A DNA stretch of 64,000 bases, taken from NCBI RefSeq assembly GCF_018070045.1, contig NZ_JAGPYK010000011.1, forward strand, positions 124,001 through 188,000, in the 5' to 3' direction. The notes below the pieces were generated by a model that saw nothing but the letters and a program-made list of their open reading frames with translations, was not told the DNA's origin and searched no databases. Origin of the DNA: Micromonospora sp. U21. GTDB lineage: Bacteria; Actinomycetota; Actinomycetes; Mycobacteriales; Micromonosporaceae. This document shows, one piece after another, positions 17,923-26,483 of the stretch. How positions within the stretch are numbered: the stretch's first letter is position 1; each line of letters opens with the position of its first letter. Position numbers and translations under genes: made by a program.

Positions 17923-20823
17923 TCAGTCCCTGGTCGGTGGCAGGCTGGGCAGCAGTCCGCCACCGTTGCCGCCTGTCCCGGGCCGGCCGGGATCGTTCGG
18001 GTTGTTGCCGCCGTTGTTGCCGTCGGTGCGCTGGCAGAACGGGTTGGTCAGCGGGTCACAGGGCTGACCTGGCTGACCCGGTTGACCCGGCAGACCCGGC
18101 AGGCCCCCCGGGGGCGGCGGAGGCGGAGGCGGTGCCTCGCCGTTGCCGGATTCCTTGTCGCCCATGTTCGCCGCCGGCGGGAAGTCGACCTTCTCCTTGT
18201 CCTTCAGCGCCTCGTTCATGAACCGCTCCCAGATGTCACCCGGGAGGTTTCCACCGCTGACCTTGGTACGGCCGTCCTTGAGTAGGAGTGGCTTCCGGGC
18301 CCCCACGTTGCCCACCCAGACCGCAGTGGCCAACTGCGGCGTGTAGCCGATCATCCAGGCGTCGCCGTTGTCGGAGCTGTCGCCCTTGAGTTCCCAGGTA
18401 CCGGTCTTGGAGGCGGCCTTGCGGCCGTCGTCGAGGCGGTGGTTGACCGCGGCCGGGTAGTCCTTCAGCACCGACGTCACGTCGGCCACCACGTCCTTGT
18501 CGATGCGCGGCTGCGAGTTGAGCTTCTCGCTGCCCTTGGCCACCTTCTCCCACTTGCCGGTGTTCGGGTTCTGCTTCTCCACCGAGTAGAGGAAGTGCGC
18601 CTTGTTGTAGACGCCCCCGTTGGCGAAGGTGGCCACGCCGTTGGCGTGGTCCAGCACGGTGATCGGGTACTGGCCGTAGCCGACCACGTTGAAGAACGGC
18701 TCCGGGGTGATCTCCTTCGGGTCGGCCTTGGTCAGGTCGTATGCCTTTGCCGGGTTGGTGTCGGTGCGCCACATGGTGGTGACGCCGGCCTGCTTGGCCA
18801 TGTCGACGACCTTGTCCGCGCCGATCTCCTCGGTGACGTAGTAGAACGGCACGTTCAGCGACTTGAGAGTGGACGTTCGCAGGGTGCAGGAGTCGTGGCA
18901 GGAGGGGTCGTCGACGCCGGCGTTGCTGACCTTGAACTCGGTGCCCTCCGGGGTGAAGGCCTTGCCCTTCCATCGGGACTCGAGCGCCTTGCCGGCCTTG
19001 AGCGCGGCCGCCAGTGTGTAGATCTTGAAGCTCGAGCCGGGCGAGTGCCCGCCGCTGATCGCTCCGGTGGAGTCGGTGTTCTTGCCGGCGTAGTCGGTGC
19101 CGGTGCCGTTGTCACCGCCGTAGTAGGCGAGCACCCGACCGGTCTTCGGGTCGATCGCGACCACCGCGGCCATCAGGTTCGACTTCTGGTCAGCCAGCTC
19201 GGAGCCCTTGGACTTGCGCTGGGCCGTCTCGACCGCGGCCTTCTGAATCTTGGTGTCGATGGTGGTGCGGATCCGGTAACCGCCGGCCATCAGCGCCTGG
19301 GTGCAGAGCGGCTTGGTCTCGGTCACCTGCGTCTCCTTGTCGACGCAGATGCCCCGGTCCCGCATCTCTTCCCGGACGTAGTTGATCACGTTGCCGTACG
19401 GCGTGTTGACGCCGAAGTCGACGCCGATGCCGCCCTTCTTCGGGGCCTTGATGTTCTTCGGGTACGCGACGGGCCGCTCCGGCTTGCCGGCAACGCCCAG
19501 CCAACCCTCCTTGACCATGCCCTCGATCACGTAGTTCCAGCGGTCCTGGGCGGCTGTCGGGTTGACCGCCGGGTCGTACCCCTGGTGGCCGCCGGGCTGT
19601 GCCTCCGGCTGCTTGATCAGGGCGGCGAGCACCGCGCCCTCGTCGGGCTTGAGGACCTTCACCGACTTGCCGAAGTAGGTCTGCGCCGCCGCCTCGATGC
19701 CGTAGGCGCCGCGGCCGAAGTAGATCACGTTGAGGTAGTGCTGCATGATCTGCGGCTTGGTGTACTCGTCGTTCAGCTTGGAGGCGAGGATTGCCTCCTT
19801 CACCTTGCGGCCGTAGGTGTCGTCGTCGAGGTTTTCGATCGCGTTGCGCGCGTACTGCTGGGTGATGGTGGAGGCACCCTGCTTGTCGCCGCCGGTGAGG
19901 TTGTTCCAGGCGGCCCGGGTGATGCCCTTGTAGTCCACACCGGAGTGCCGGTAGAAGTTCCGGTCCTCGGCGGCGGCCACCGCGTTCTGCACCCACTCCG
20001 GAATCTGGTCGATGGTGACCAGGGTGCGGTTCTGATCGCCCACCTTGGCGATGGGGGTCTTGTTGTCGAACGCGTACAGCGTGGTCGCCTGCGGCGGGGT
20101 GATCTCGTCGGGCAGCACCACGTTGGTCGAGTAGTAGGTGAAGCCGACCACGCCGACGCCGGCGAGCATGATGAAGACCGCGAACCCGGCGATCAGCAGG
20201 TTGATCCGCTTGCGCTTCTTCGCCCGGGCCGCCGCGACCGAGTCACCCGGTCCGCGACCGCCCCGACCACCGCGACCCGGACCGTTCGGCCCGCCAGGGC
20301 CGCCGGGGCCACCCGGGCCGCCGGAGACCGGTGAGACGCTTGCCCTGGCGACCGCGGCCCGGCCACCCACGGATGCCGACCCGACACTGGCCCGGCCCGC
20401 CGAGGCGGCGCCGACGGACGCGGCGCCGACGGTGGCCCGACCGGCCGGTGCGCCCGGCGCCGGGGACACGGGCACCGAGGCCCGGCCCGCGCCGGCACGA
20501 CCGGCGGCCACGCCGGGTGCCGGCGACACCGACGCCCGCCCGGCCCGGCCCGGCGTAGCCGAACCCATCGAGGCGGATCCGGCCGCACCGCCGCGCGGCG
20601 GCACCGCAGCCGAGCCACCCACCGAGGCCCGCCCACCGGCGGCCCGCGGTGTCACCGAGGCACGACCGGGGGACGCCGCGGCCTCGGAGGCCGACCACCC
20701 GCTTCCGCGGGAGTCACCGCCGGATCGGCGGTACGCGTCGTCCGCGCCCGGTCCGGGGTCGCCGTCCGGGCCCGGGTACTGGGCCCGCCCGCGCGCAGAA
20801 CTGGGATCGCCGTACGAGTTCAT
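17923..20823 (-). CDS. Class A penicillin-binding protein (transglycosylase-transpeptidase)
   Basis: This bifunctional enzyme polymerises lipid II and cross-links peptidoglycan on the outer face of the membrane. The 966-residue protein has a long cytoplasmic tail of about 200 residues with repeated GRASV-type units. One membrane helix follows (about 210-232). The GT51 domain shows the catalytic EDRNFYRHSGVD (Glu near 286) and GASTITQQYARN. The transpeptidase domain shows SSFK with Ser 597 and Lys 600, SLN, and KTG at 806-808. The C-terminal 110 residues are Pro/Gly/Asn-rich with two Cys. It sits downstream of the DUF5318 gene, as in many actinobacteria (compare PonA1/PonA2-type proteins). The cytoplasmic tail may bind division or elongation proteins. 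Confidence 0.95.
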   Translation of the reverse strand: MNSYGDPSSARGRAQYPGPDGDPGPGADDAYRRSGGDSRGSGWSASEAAASPGRASVTPRAAGGRASVGGSAAVPPRGGAAGSASMGSATPGRAGRASVSPAPGVAAGRAGAGRASVPVSPAPGAPAGRATVGAASVGAASAGRASVGSASVGGRAAVARASVSPVSGGPGGPGGPGGPNGPGRGGRGGRGPGDSVAAARAKKRKRINLLIAGFAVFIMLAGVGVVGFTYYSTNVVLPDEITPPQATTLYAFDNKTPIAKVGDQNRTLVTIDQIPEWVQNAVAAAEDRNFYRHSGVDYKGITRAAWNNLTGGDKQGASTITQQYARNAIENLDDDTYGRKVKEAILASKLNDEYTKPQIMQHYLNVIYFGRGAYGIEAAAQTYFGKSVKVLKPDEGAVLAALIKQPEAQPGGHQGYDPAVNPTAAQDRWNYVIEGMVKEGWLGVAGKPERPVAYPKNIKAPKKGGIGVDFGVNTPYGNVINYVREEMRDRGICVDKETQVTETKPLCTQALMAGGYRIRTTIDTKIQKAAVETAQRKSKGSELADQKSNLMAAVVAIDPKTGRVLAYYGGDNGTGTDYAGKNTDSTGAISGGHSPGSSFKIYTLAAALKAGKALESRWKGKAFTPEGTEFKVSNAGVDDPSCHDSCTLRTSTLKSLNVPFYYVTEEIGADKVVDMAKQAGVTTMWRTDTNPAKAYDLTKADPKEITPEPFFNVVGYGQYPITVLDHANGVATFANGGVYNKAHFLYSVEKQNPNTGKWEKVAKGSEKLNSQPRIDKDVVADVTSVLKDYPAAVNHRLDDGRKAASKTGTWELKGDSSDNGDAWMIGYTPQLATAVWVGNVGARKPLLLKDGRTKVSGGNLPGDIWERFMNEALKDKEKVDFPPAANMGDKESGNGEAPPPPPPPPGGLPGLPGQPGQPGQPCDPLTNPFCQRTDGNNGGNNPNDPGRPGTGGNGGGLLPSLPPTRD

Positions 20824-21020
20824 TCCTCACACCCTGCCGGTCGCGGTGGGGCGCGACTGCGCCGCCACCGGGTTGCCGTGAGTTGCTTCACCCGGGACGC
20901 CGGCACGGGGGTGCCGGTTCACCGAGGTCATTGCAGTATCAATCGGGCCAATCAGACCAACGAGCGGTCGGCCGTCCCGGGTAACGTCTACGGCCCCGGG
21001 GCCGGTCGAACCAGCTGAGA

Positions 21021-21470
21021 TCACCGTTGCGCCTCTCGCCTCCGCCGGCCGGCGCCACCGGCGCCCGCCGCGTCCTGCTCGCTGGTGCCGTCGCCCTCGC
21101 TGGTGAGACCGTCCCGGCCGAGCAGGTACTGCTCGACGAGATGGTTCCAGTCACAGCCGAGGCACACCTCCACCACGAAGACCTGGAACTCACGCAGCGT
21201 CATCGCCAGCACCGGCAGCTCGGCCAGTGTCCGGGCCTGGCCGGCGGACTGCCTGAGCTCGTCACCGTAAATGTAGTGGACGAGTGTCAGGTTCTCACTG
21301 CGGCAGATGGGACAGCGCAGGTCGGTCGGCTCGCCGTGGAACCGGGCGGCGTTTTTCAGGTATGGCGACGCGTCGCAGACGTCGTACGTGCCGACCCGGC
21401 CGGCCAGGAGCTCACGCAGCACCGCTCGCTTCTGGAGCGAGTAGTCGACGACCTGGCGCTGCGTACGCAT
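21021..21470 (-). CDS. DUF5318 zinc-ribbon-like protein
   Basis: This 149-residue protein belongs to the actinobacterial DUF5318 family of unknown function. The N-terminus MRTQRQVVDYSLQKRAVL and the motif DASPYLKNAARFHGEPT are characteristic. Two pairs of cysteines, CPIC (about 53-56) and CLGC (about 104-107), suggest one zinc site. The C-terminal 30 residues are Gly/Glu/Arg-rich and disordered. It is transcribed toward the PBP gene with 197 bases between them, and the pairing with a class A PBP recurs in this phylum. A link to wall synthesis is inferred from that pairing only. Confidence 0.85.
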   Translation of the reverse strand: MRTQRQVVDYSLQKRAVLRELLAGRVGTYDVCDASPYLKNAARFHGEPTDLRCPICRSENLTLVHYIYGDELRQSAGQARTLAELPVLAMTLREFQVFVVEVCLGCDWNHLVEQYLLGRDGLTSEGDGTSEQDAAGAGGAGRRRREAQR

Positions 21471-21577
21471 GCGGAGAAGGGTACGCGGTCCGGCCCGACC
21501 AGGCGACCGTGGTCACGATCCGTGACGACAGCATCCCGGAACGGGGGTTTGCCCTGACATCCTCGACCCGCTAACGT

Positions 21578-21602
21578 GCGATGTATCGGTCCGATACATC
21601 GC
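21578..21602. promoter_or_regulatory. PadR operator, perfect palindrome
   Basis: A 25-base perfect inverted repeat (12-bp arms, one central base) contains ATGTAT and ATACAT half-sites, the core known for PadR-family operators. It ends 43 bases before the PadR start, as expected for autoregulation. Because ino1 follows PadR closely, the operator may control both. Confidence 0.8.
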
Positions 21603-21645
21603 GGCGGTTACCGCTCCGCGCCGGGGGTAAAGAGGGGATGGCGCA

Positions 21646-22284
21646 GTGCTCGAATTCGCCATCCTCGGTCTCCTGCAGGAGTCTCCGATGCACGGCTACG
21701 AGCTGCGCAAGGAGCTGACCGCCAAACTCGGCGCGATCCGGGCGGCGATCAGCTACGGCTCGCTCTATCCGACCCTGCGCAGGTTGCAGGCAGCAGGATG
21801 GATCACCGAAGCCGCCGAGACACCCGCCACCGCCGAGGAGGTTCCCGCGCTGACCAGCCGACGAGGTCGGGTGGTCTACAAAATCACCGCGGAAGGCAAG
21901 GAACGCTTCGCCCAGCTGATCGCACAGGCCGGGCCCGAGACGTACGACGACACGGGCTTCGGAGTGCACTTCGCGTTCTTCGCCCGGACCGACCAGGCGA
22001 CCCGACTGCGCATTCTGGAGGGTCGCCGCCGCAAGATCGAGGAACGTCGCGAAGGGCTTCGTGACGTGCTGGGCCGGGCGGCCGAGCGCCTCGACGCTTA
22101 CACCTTGGAACTGCAGCGCCACGGCCTTGACGCCTGTGAGCGTGAGGTCCGCTGGCTGGAGGAGCTCATCGCCAACGAGCGCTCCGGCCGAGCCCCGACG
22201 GTCCCGAACATCGGGACGGCCGGTGGCCGACGAGAAGACAACAGCCCGCCTCCGCCTGGAGAGACCAGGAAAGAGCGGCCGTGA
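21646..22284 (+). CDS. PadR family transcriptional regulator
   Basis: This 212-residue protein has the PadR winged helix at residues 1-90: LEFAILGLLQESPMHGYELRKEL, then ISYGSLYPTLRRLQAAGWI and VYKITAEGKERF. A coiled-coil-prone C-terminal dimerisation region follows (about 120-185), then a disordered tail. The start is GTG at 21646 with AGAGGGG upstream. The gene ends 23 bases before ino1. A PadR gene beside ino1 is also found in Mycobacterium tuberculosis (Rv0047c/Rv0046c), so this is a conserved pair. The likely role is repressing itself and perhaps inositol synthesis; the effector is unknown. Confidence 0.92.
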   Translation: MLEFAILGLLQESPMHGYELRKELTAKLGAIRAAISYGSLYPTLRRLQAAGWITEAAETPATAEEVPALTSRRGRVVYKITAEGKERFAQLIAQAGPETYDDTGFGVHFAFFARTDQATRLRILEGRRRKIEERREGLRDVLGRAAERLDAYTLELQRHGLDACEREVRWLEELIANERSGRAPTVPNIGTAGGRREDNSPPPPGETRKERP

Positions 22285-22307
22285 CAGAAAAGAAGGAGGC
22301 AGACGCT

Positions 22308-23387
22308 ATGGGCTCCGTCCGCGTCGCCATCGTCGGTGTGGGTAACTGCGCCTCGTCCCTGGTTCAGGGCGTCGAGTACTACCGGAATGCCGACCCGAAC
22401 GACCGCGTCCCGGGTCTCATGCACGTCGCCTTCGGCGACTACCACGTCTCCGCCGTGGAGTTCGTCGCGGCGTTCGACGTGGACGCCAAGAAGGTGGGCA
22501 TGGACCTCGCGGAGGCGATCGTCGCCAGCGAGAACAACACCATCAAGCTCTGCGACGTGCCGCCGACCGGCGTCAGCGTGCAGCGCGGTCCGACCTTCGA
22601 CGGTCTGGGCCAGTACTACCGCGAGATCGTCGAGGAGTCCGACGCCACCCCCGTCGACGTGGCGCAGGCGCTGCGCGACGCGCAGGTCGACGTCGTCGTC
22701 TGCTACCTCCCGGTCGGCTCAGAGCAGGCCGCCAAGTTCTACGCCCAGGCAGCGATCGACGCCGGCTGCGCGTTCGTCAACGCCCTGCCGGTCTTCATCG
22801 CCTCCGACCCGGAGTGGGCGAAGAAGTTCGAGGACGCTGGCCTGCCGATCGTCGGTGACGACATCAAGAGCCAGGTCGGCGCCACCATCGTGCACCGCGC
22901 CCTGGCGAAGCTCTTCGAGGACCGCGGCGTCGAGCTGCTGCGCACGTACCAGCTCAACTTCGGCGGCAACATGGACTTCATGAACATGCTGGAGCGCAAG
23001 CGGCTGGTCTCGAAGAAGATCTCGAAGACCCAGTCGGTCACCTCGCAGATCCCGCACGAGATGAGCAAGAGCGACGTGCACATCGGCCCGTCGGACCACG
23101 TGCCGTGGCTGGACGACCGCAAGTGGGCGTACATCCGCCTGGAGGGCCGCTCGTTCGGTGACACCCCGCTCAACGCCGAGCTCAAGCTCGAGGTGTGGGA
23201 TTCTCCGAACTCGGCCGGCGTCATCATCGACGCGGTCCGCGCCGCGAAGATCGCGCTGGACCGGAAGATCGGCGGCCCGATCCTGTCCGCCTCGTCGTAC
23301 TTCATGAAGTCCCCGCCCGTGCAGTACGCCGACCACGACGCCCACCAGGCCGTGGAGGAGTTCATCGCCGGTGAGGTCGAGCGCTGA
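22308..23387 (+). CDS. ino1: Inositol-3-phosphate synthase
   Basis: The enzyme converts glucose-6-phosphate to inositol-phosphate with tightly bound NAD. This is the first step to phosphatidylinositol and mycothiol in actinobacteria. The 359-residue product has the Rossmann start RVAIVGVGNCASSLVQG. It also has the central LPVGSEQAAKFYAQAAIDAG and DDIKSQVGATIVHRAL, and the NFGGNMDFMNMLERKRLVSKK block with catalytic lysines. A GTG at 22281 overlaps the PadR stop, but the ATG at 22308 has AAGGAGG eight bases upstream and starts directly before the Rossmann fold, so I prefer it. Confidence 0.96.
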   Translation: MGSVRVAIVGVGNCASSLVQGVEYYRNADPNDRVPGLMHVAFGDYHVSAVEFVAAFDVDAKKVGMDLAEAIVASENNTIKLCDVPPTGVSVQRGPTFDGLGQYYREIVEESDATPVDVAQALRDAQVDVVVCYLPVGSEQAAKFYAQAAIDAGCAFVNALPVFIASDPEWAKKFEDAGLPIVGDDIKSQVGATIVHRALAKLFEDRGVELLRTYQLNFGGNMDFMNMLERKRLVSKKISKTQSVTSQIPHEMSKSDVHIGPSDHVPWLDDRKWAYIRLEGRSFGDTPLNAELKLEVWDSPNSAGVIIDAVRAAKIALDRKIGGPILSASSYFMKSPPVQYADHDAHQAVEEFIAGEVER

Positions 23388-23407
23388 CCCGCTGAGCACA
23401 GCACGGC

Positions 23408-23439
23408 CGAGGGCCGGGTCCGTACGGACCCGGCCCTCG
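23408..23439 (+). terminator. Perfect palindrome terminator after ino1
   Basis: A 32-base perfect palindrome (two 16-base arms, no spacer) lies 20 bases after the ino1 stop and 55 bases after the end of the facing ogt gene. In RNA the innermost bases would open to form the loop. Confidence 0.7.
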
Positions 23440-23494
23440 CCGCGTTCAGGTCGACATCTCCAGGTACGGCGACAGCCTCGACGCAGCAGCGTCG

Positions 23495-23980
23495 TCAGAG
23501 CCCGTTCCAGGCGTGTCGCAGCGCGACCCCGGCCTCCAGTTCCAGCAGCTTGACCTTGCGGGGCAGCCCACCGCCGAAGCCGACCAGCTTGCCGCCCGCG
23601 CCGACGATCCGGTGACACGGCACGATCACCGGCACCGGGTTGCGGTTGCAGGCGACGCCCACCGCCCGTGCCGCCCCGGGATCGCCGACCAGTCGCGCCA
23701 CCTCGCCGTACGTCAGCGTCTCGCCGTACGGAATGCGGGTCATCTCCCGCCACACCGCCCGCTCGAAATCGGAGCCGCGCGGCGCCGACACCGGGACGGT
23801 GAACGCGGTCAGGTCGCCGGCGAAGTACGCCCGCAGCTCGGCGACGGCCTGCCGGGACAGCGCGTCGTCGGGCTCCCCGGTGGCTGCCTCGACCCGGCCG
23901 AAGTGGGCGCCGCAGACGCTCGTGCCGTCGGTGGCCACGGAGAACTCGCCGATCGGTGAGTCGAGCACGGTCCAGCGCAT
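23495..23980 (-). CDS. ogt: Methylated-DNA--[protein]-cysteine S-methyltransferase
   Basis: This suicide enzyme repairs O6-alkylguanine by moving the alkyl group to its own cysteine. The 161-residue product has the active-site motif IVPCHRIVG (Cys at about residue 126) and the helix-turn-helix DNA-binding stretch PYGETLTYGEVARLVGDPGAARAVG with the arginine finger. N- and C-domains are both present and length is normal for Ogt-type proteins. The frame is open another 43 codons upstream without family likeness, so ATG 23980 is preferred. Confidence 0.95.
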   Translation of the reverse strand: MRWTVLDSPIGEFSVATDGTSVCGAHFGRVEAATGEPDDALSRQAVAELRAYFAGDLTAFTVPVSAPRGSDFERAVWREMTRIPYGETLTYGEVARLVGDPGAARAVGVACNRNPVPVIVPCHRIVGAGGKLVGFGGGLPRKVKLLELEAGVALRHAWNGL

Positions 23981-24020
23981 CGGCCCATTGTCCCTGCTGC
24001 GGACTCCTTCGCCAGGCCGG

Positions 24021-24212
24021 CTACCAGCGTCGGGCCGAACGCCACTCCTCGGCGGCCCGGTAATAGGCGTAGTAGCCGGCGAGCGCGGCGCCGATGCCGG
24101 CCAGCACACGGTCGACCCGCGAGGTGGTGGCGAAGGAGGTGACCGCGACGCCCAGCAGCACGGCGGCGGTCAGCGCCAGGCCGACGATATAGAGGACGAC
24201 AACCACGGTCAC
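24021..24212 (-). CDS. Small hypothetical membrane protein
   Basis: This 63-residue product has one long hydrophobic helix (about 2-27), then a second moderately hydrophobic stretch (RVLAGIGAALAGYYAYYRAAEEW), and a basic end. The GTG start at 24212 has GGAGG seven bases upstream, which is the main reason to accept it. I do not recognise a family. It lies 40 bases upstream of ogt on the same strand and diverges from the NfeD gene. Confidence 0.6.
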   Translation of the reverse strand: MTVVVVLYIVGLALTAAVLLGVAVTSFATTSRVDRVLAGIGAALAGYYAYYRAAEEWRSARRW

Positions 24213-24358
24213 GGCAGGTCCTCCGATGCCGCTGAACCGGCACGATCGGCCGGCGGCGCTGCCCCCTTTTTGATCAACGCCGCCCGACCTGCCTTGTAGA
24301 TCATCGTCGCGTCGGGATGGGTCGTTGAACGTTGCGCCACATCGATACCGTGCAGGTC

Positions 24359-24871
24359 GTGACCCCGGGGACGCTCATCTTTCTCATCATCGGCGGGGCG
24401 GGTGTCGGAGTGCTGGCGCTCGCCCTGCTCGGCACCGAACTCTTCCAGTTCGGGCATGGCGACGTGGACGGGCCGATCAGGCTCGAGACGGTCGCCGGCT
24501 TCGCCGGGGCGTTCGGGTTCGGCGCGGCCATCGTCAACGAGCTGCTCGGTGCGCGTACACCCGGCATGATCGCGGGGGCGGCGGCCGGCGGTCTGGTCGC
24601 CGCCGTGCCCACCGGCTGGTTGGCGTCCCGGCTGAGCCGGGCGGCGCGGAACATGCGCACCGACCCCACCCCCACCCGTGACGACCTGGTCGGCGCGCTC
24701 GGCCTGGTGGTCACCCCGGTGCCCGTCGACGGCTACGGCGAGGTCCGGGTACGCGTCGCCGGTCAGCCGGTCAAGCTCAACGCCCGCGCCGACCAGCCGA
24801 TCCCGGTCGGCGCCCAGGTCTTCGTCGTGCAGGCGCTCAGTGAGACCAGCGTGCTCGTCGAGACCTACTGA
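24359..24871 (+). CDS. NfeD-like membrane protein
   Basis: NfeD-like proteins are small membrane proteins with a C-terminal OB-fold that pair with flotillins or stomatins. This one (about 170 residues) has three to four hydrophobic segments in its first 100 residues. A C-terminal beta domain follows: LVGALGLVVTPV, GEVRVRVAGQ and PVGAQVFVVQAL are the typical strands. Three starts are in frame: TTG 24332, GTG 24350 and GTG 24359. None has a clear ribosome site; the last starts right before the first membrane helix. The flotillin gene follows after 26 bases, the usual NfeD-flotillin operon. Confidence 0.82.
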   Translation: MTPGTLIFLIIGGAGVGVLALALLGTELFQFGHGDVDGPIRLETVAGFAGAFGFGAAIVNELLGARTPGMIAGAAAGGLVAAVPTGWLASRLSRAARNMRTDPTPTRDDLVGALGLVVTPVPVDGYGEVRVRVAGQPVKLNARADQPIPVGAQVFVVQALSETSVLVETY

Positions 24872-24897
24872 CTCCTTCTCGCAGACGGGACCCCTTC

Positions 24898-26433
24898 ATG
24901 CCCCTGTTAATCGCCATCGGCGGCGCGGTACTCCTCGTGCTCGTCCTGGTGTTCTTCGTGCTCTCCCGGATCAAGGTGGCCGGCCCGAACGAGGCCTTCA
25001 TCGTGACCGGCCGCAAGGGCCGCACCACGCAGACCGCCGATGGCGGCCGGTCGACCGACATGTCCGGCCAGAAGGTGGTGCTGGGCGCCTCGGTCTTCGT
25101 GCTGCCGGTGGTGCAGAAGCTCCAGTCACTCGACCTGTCCAGCCGGAGGATCGACGTCGGCATCCGGGGCGCGGTGAGCAAGCAGGGCATCCGCACCGAC
25201 CTGCACGGCGTGGCGATCGTGAAGGTCGGCGGGACCGAGGACGCGATCCGCGCCGCCGCCCAGCGGTTCCTGCACCAACAGGACGAGATCGACAACTTCA
25301 CCCGGGAGGTGCTGGCCGGCGCGCTGCGCTCGATCGTCGGTCGGCTCACCGTCGAGGAGGTCATCCGGGACCGGGCGGCGTTCGCCAGCGCGGTGGCGGA
25401 GGAGGCCGAGCACTCGATGACCAACCAGGGTCTGGTGCTGGACACGTTCCAACTCCAGGACATCCTGGCCGAGGGCTCCTACCTCCAGGACCTGGGTCGG
25501 CCCGAGGCCGCCCGGGTCCTCAAGGACGCGGCGATCGCCGAGGCGCGGGCCCGGCAGCAGGCCGAGCAGGAGCGGCTGCTCGCCGAGGAGGCCATCGCCG
25601 AGGCGAACCGGAACCTGTCCCTCAAGCAGGCCGGCATCCAGGCGGAGATCGATGCGGCGAAGGCGAAGTCGGCGGCGGCCGGGCCGCTCGCGCAGGCGGA
25701 GCGGGACCAGGCGATCCTCTCCGAGCAGCAGAAGGTCGCCGAGCGCAACGCCGAACTCAAGCAGCGCCAACTGGACACCGAGGTGCGCAAGCCGGCCGAC
25801 GCGGCCCGGTACAAGGTGGAGCAGGAGGCCGAGGCGTCCCGCGCCGCGGCGGTGCTGCACGCGGACGCGCAGCGGCAGTCGGTCATCGCCGCCGCCCAGG
25901 CCTCCGCCGAGCAGGCGCGGCTCACCGGTGAGGGCGAGCGGGCCCGACGGGCCGCGCTCGCCGAGGCGAACGCGATCGAGGGCGCCAAGGAGGGCGAGGC
26001 CGAGCAGCGCCGGCGCTCCGCGATCGCCGAGGCGGTGGAGCGGGAGGGTCAGGCCGAGGCGGCGGCCATCCTGGCGAAGGGCCAGGCCGAGGCGGACGCG
26101 ATGGCACGCAAGGCGGAGGCGTTCGCCGCGTACGGGGAGGCGGCGGTGCTGGACCTGCTGGTCAAGGTGCTGCCGCAGGTGGTGGAGGCGGCCAGCGCCC
26201 CGATCGGGGCGATCGACAAGATGACCGTCATCTCCACCGACGGCGCGTCGTCGCTGACGAAGTCGGTGGCCGGCAACGTGGCCCAGGGGTTGCAGCTCGG
26301 CAGCGACCTGACCGGGATCGACCTGGCCGGTCTGCTGGCCCGGCTCGGCTCGGCGTCCGGCGCGGGCGGCAACGGCACCGCGGCCGGCAAGGGCACCGCG
26401 GCCGTGGACGGGACGGCCGTCGAGACCCGCTGA
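24898..26433 (+). CDS. floT: Flotillin-like SPFH-domain protein
   Basis: Flotillins organise membrane domains and influence membrane fluidity. The 511-residue product has an N-terminal membrane anchor (about 3-23). An SPFH/band-7 domain spans about 30-210 (VAGPNEAFIVTGRKG, REVLAGALRSIVGRLTVEEVI). A long Ala/Glu/Gln-rich coiled coil covers about 205-420, with the many EA repeats typical of flotillins. A Gly/Ala/Thr-rich tail ends it. The partner NfeD-like gene lies immediately upstream. Naming it floT rests on architecture and on the operon; close functional identity with Bacillus FloT is not shown. Confidence 0.9.
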   Translation: MPLLIAIGGAVLLVLVLVFFVLSRIKVAGPNEAFIVTGRKGRTTQTADGGRSTDMSGQKVVLGASVFVLPVVQKLQSLDLSSRRIDVGIRGAVSKQGIRTDLHGVAIVKVGGTEDAIRAAAQRFLHQQDEIDNFTREVLAGALRSIVGRLTVEEVIRDRAAFASAVAEEAEHSMTNQGLVLDTFQLQDILAEGSYLQDLGRPEAARVLKDAAIAEARARQQAEQERLLAEEAIAEANRNLSLKQAGIQAEIDAAKAKSAAAGPLAQAERDQAILSEQQKVAERNAELKQRQLDTEVRKPADAARYKVEQEAEASRAAAVLHADAQRQSVIAAAQASAEQARLTGEGERARRAALAEANAIEGAKEGEAEQRRRSAIAEAVEREGQAEAAAILAKGQAEADAMARKAEAFAAYGEAAVLDLLVKVLPQVVEAASAPIGAIDKMTVISTDGASSLTKSVAGNVAQGLQLGSDLTGIDLAGLLARLGSASGAGGNGTAAGKGTAAVDGTAVETR

Positions 26434-26444
26434 CGCCGTAGGCC

Positions 26445-26483
26445 GACAGGCGCCCGCTCCCGGGTTCGGGGGCGGCGCCTGTC
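26445..26483. terminator. Bidirectional terminator between flotillin gene and pcnA
   Basis: A 10-bp perfect outer stem pairs 26445-26454 with 26474-26483, with a partly paired GC-rich interior. The right arm includes the last codon of pcnA. It lies 11 bases after the flotillin stop. Confidence 0.6.

Noticed and set aside
20827..21024. A 65-codon frame starting with GTGA overlap after DUF5318 and ending before the PBP
   Set aside because: The overlap looks tempting, but third-position GC is much lower than in neighbours and there is no ribosome site or motif. It is more likely the PBP leader.
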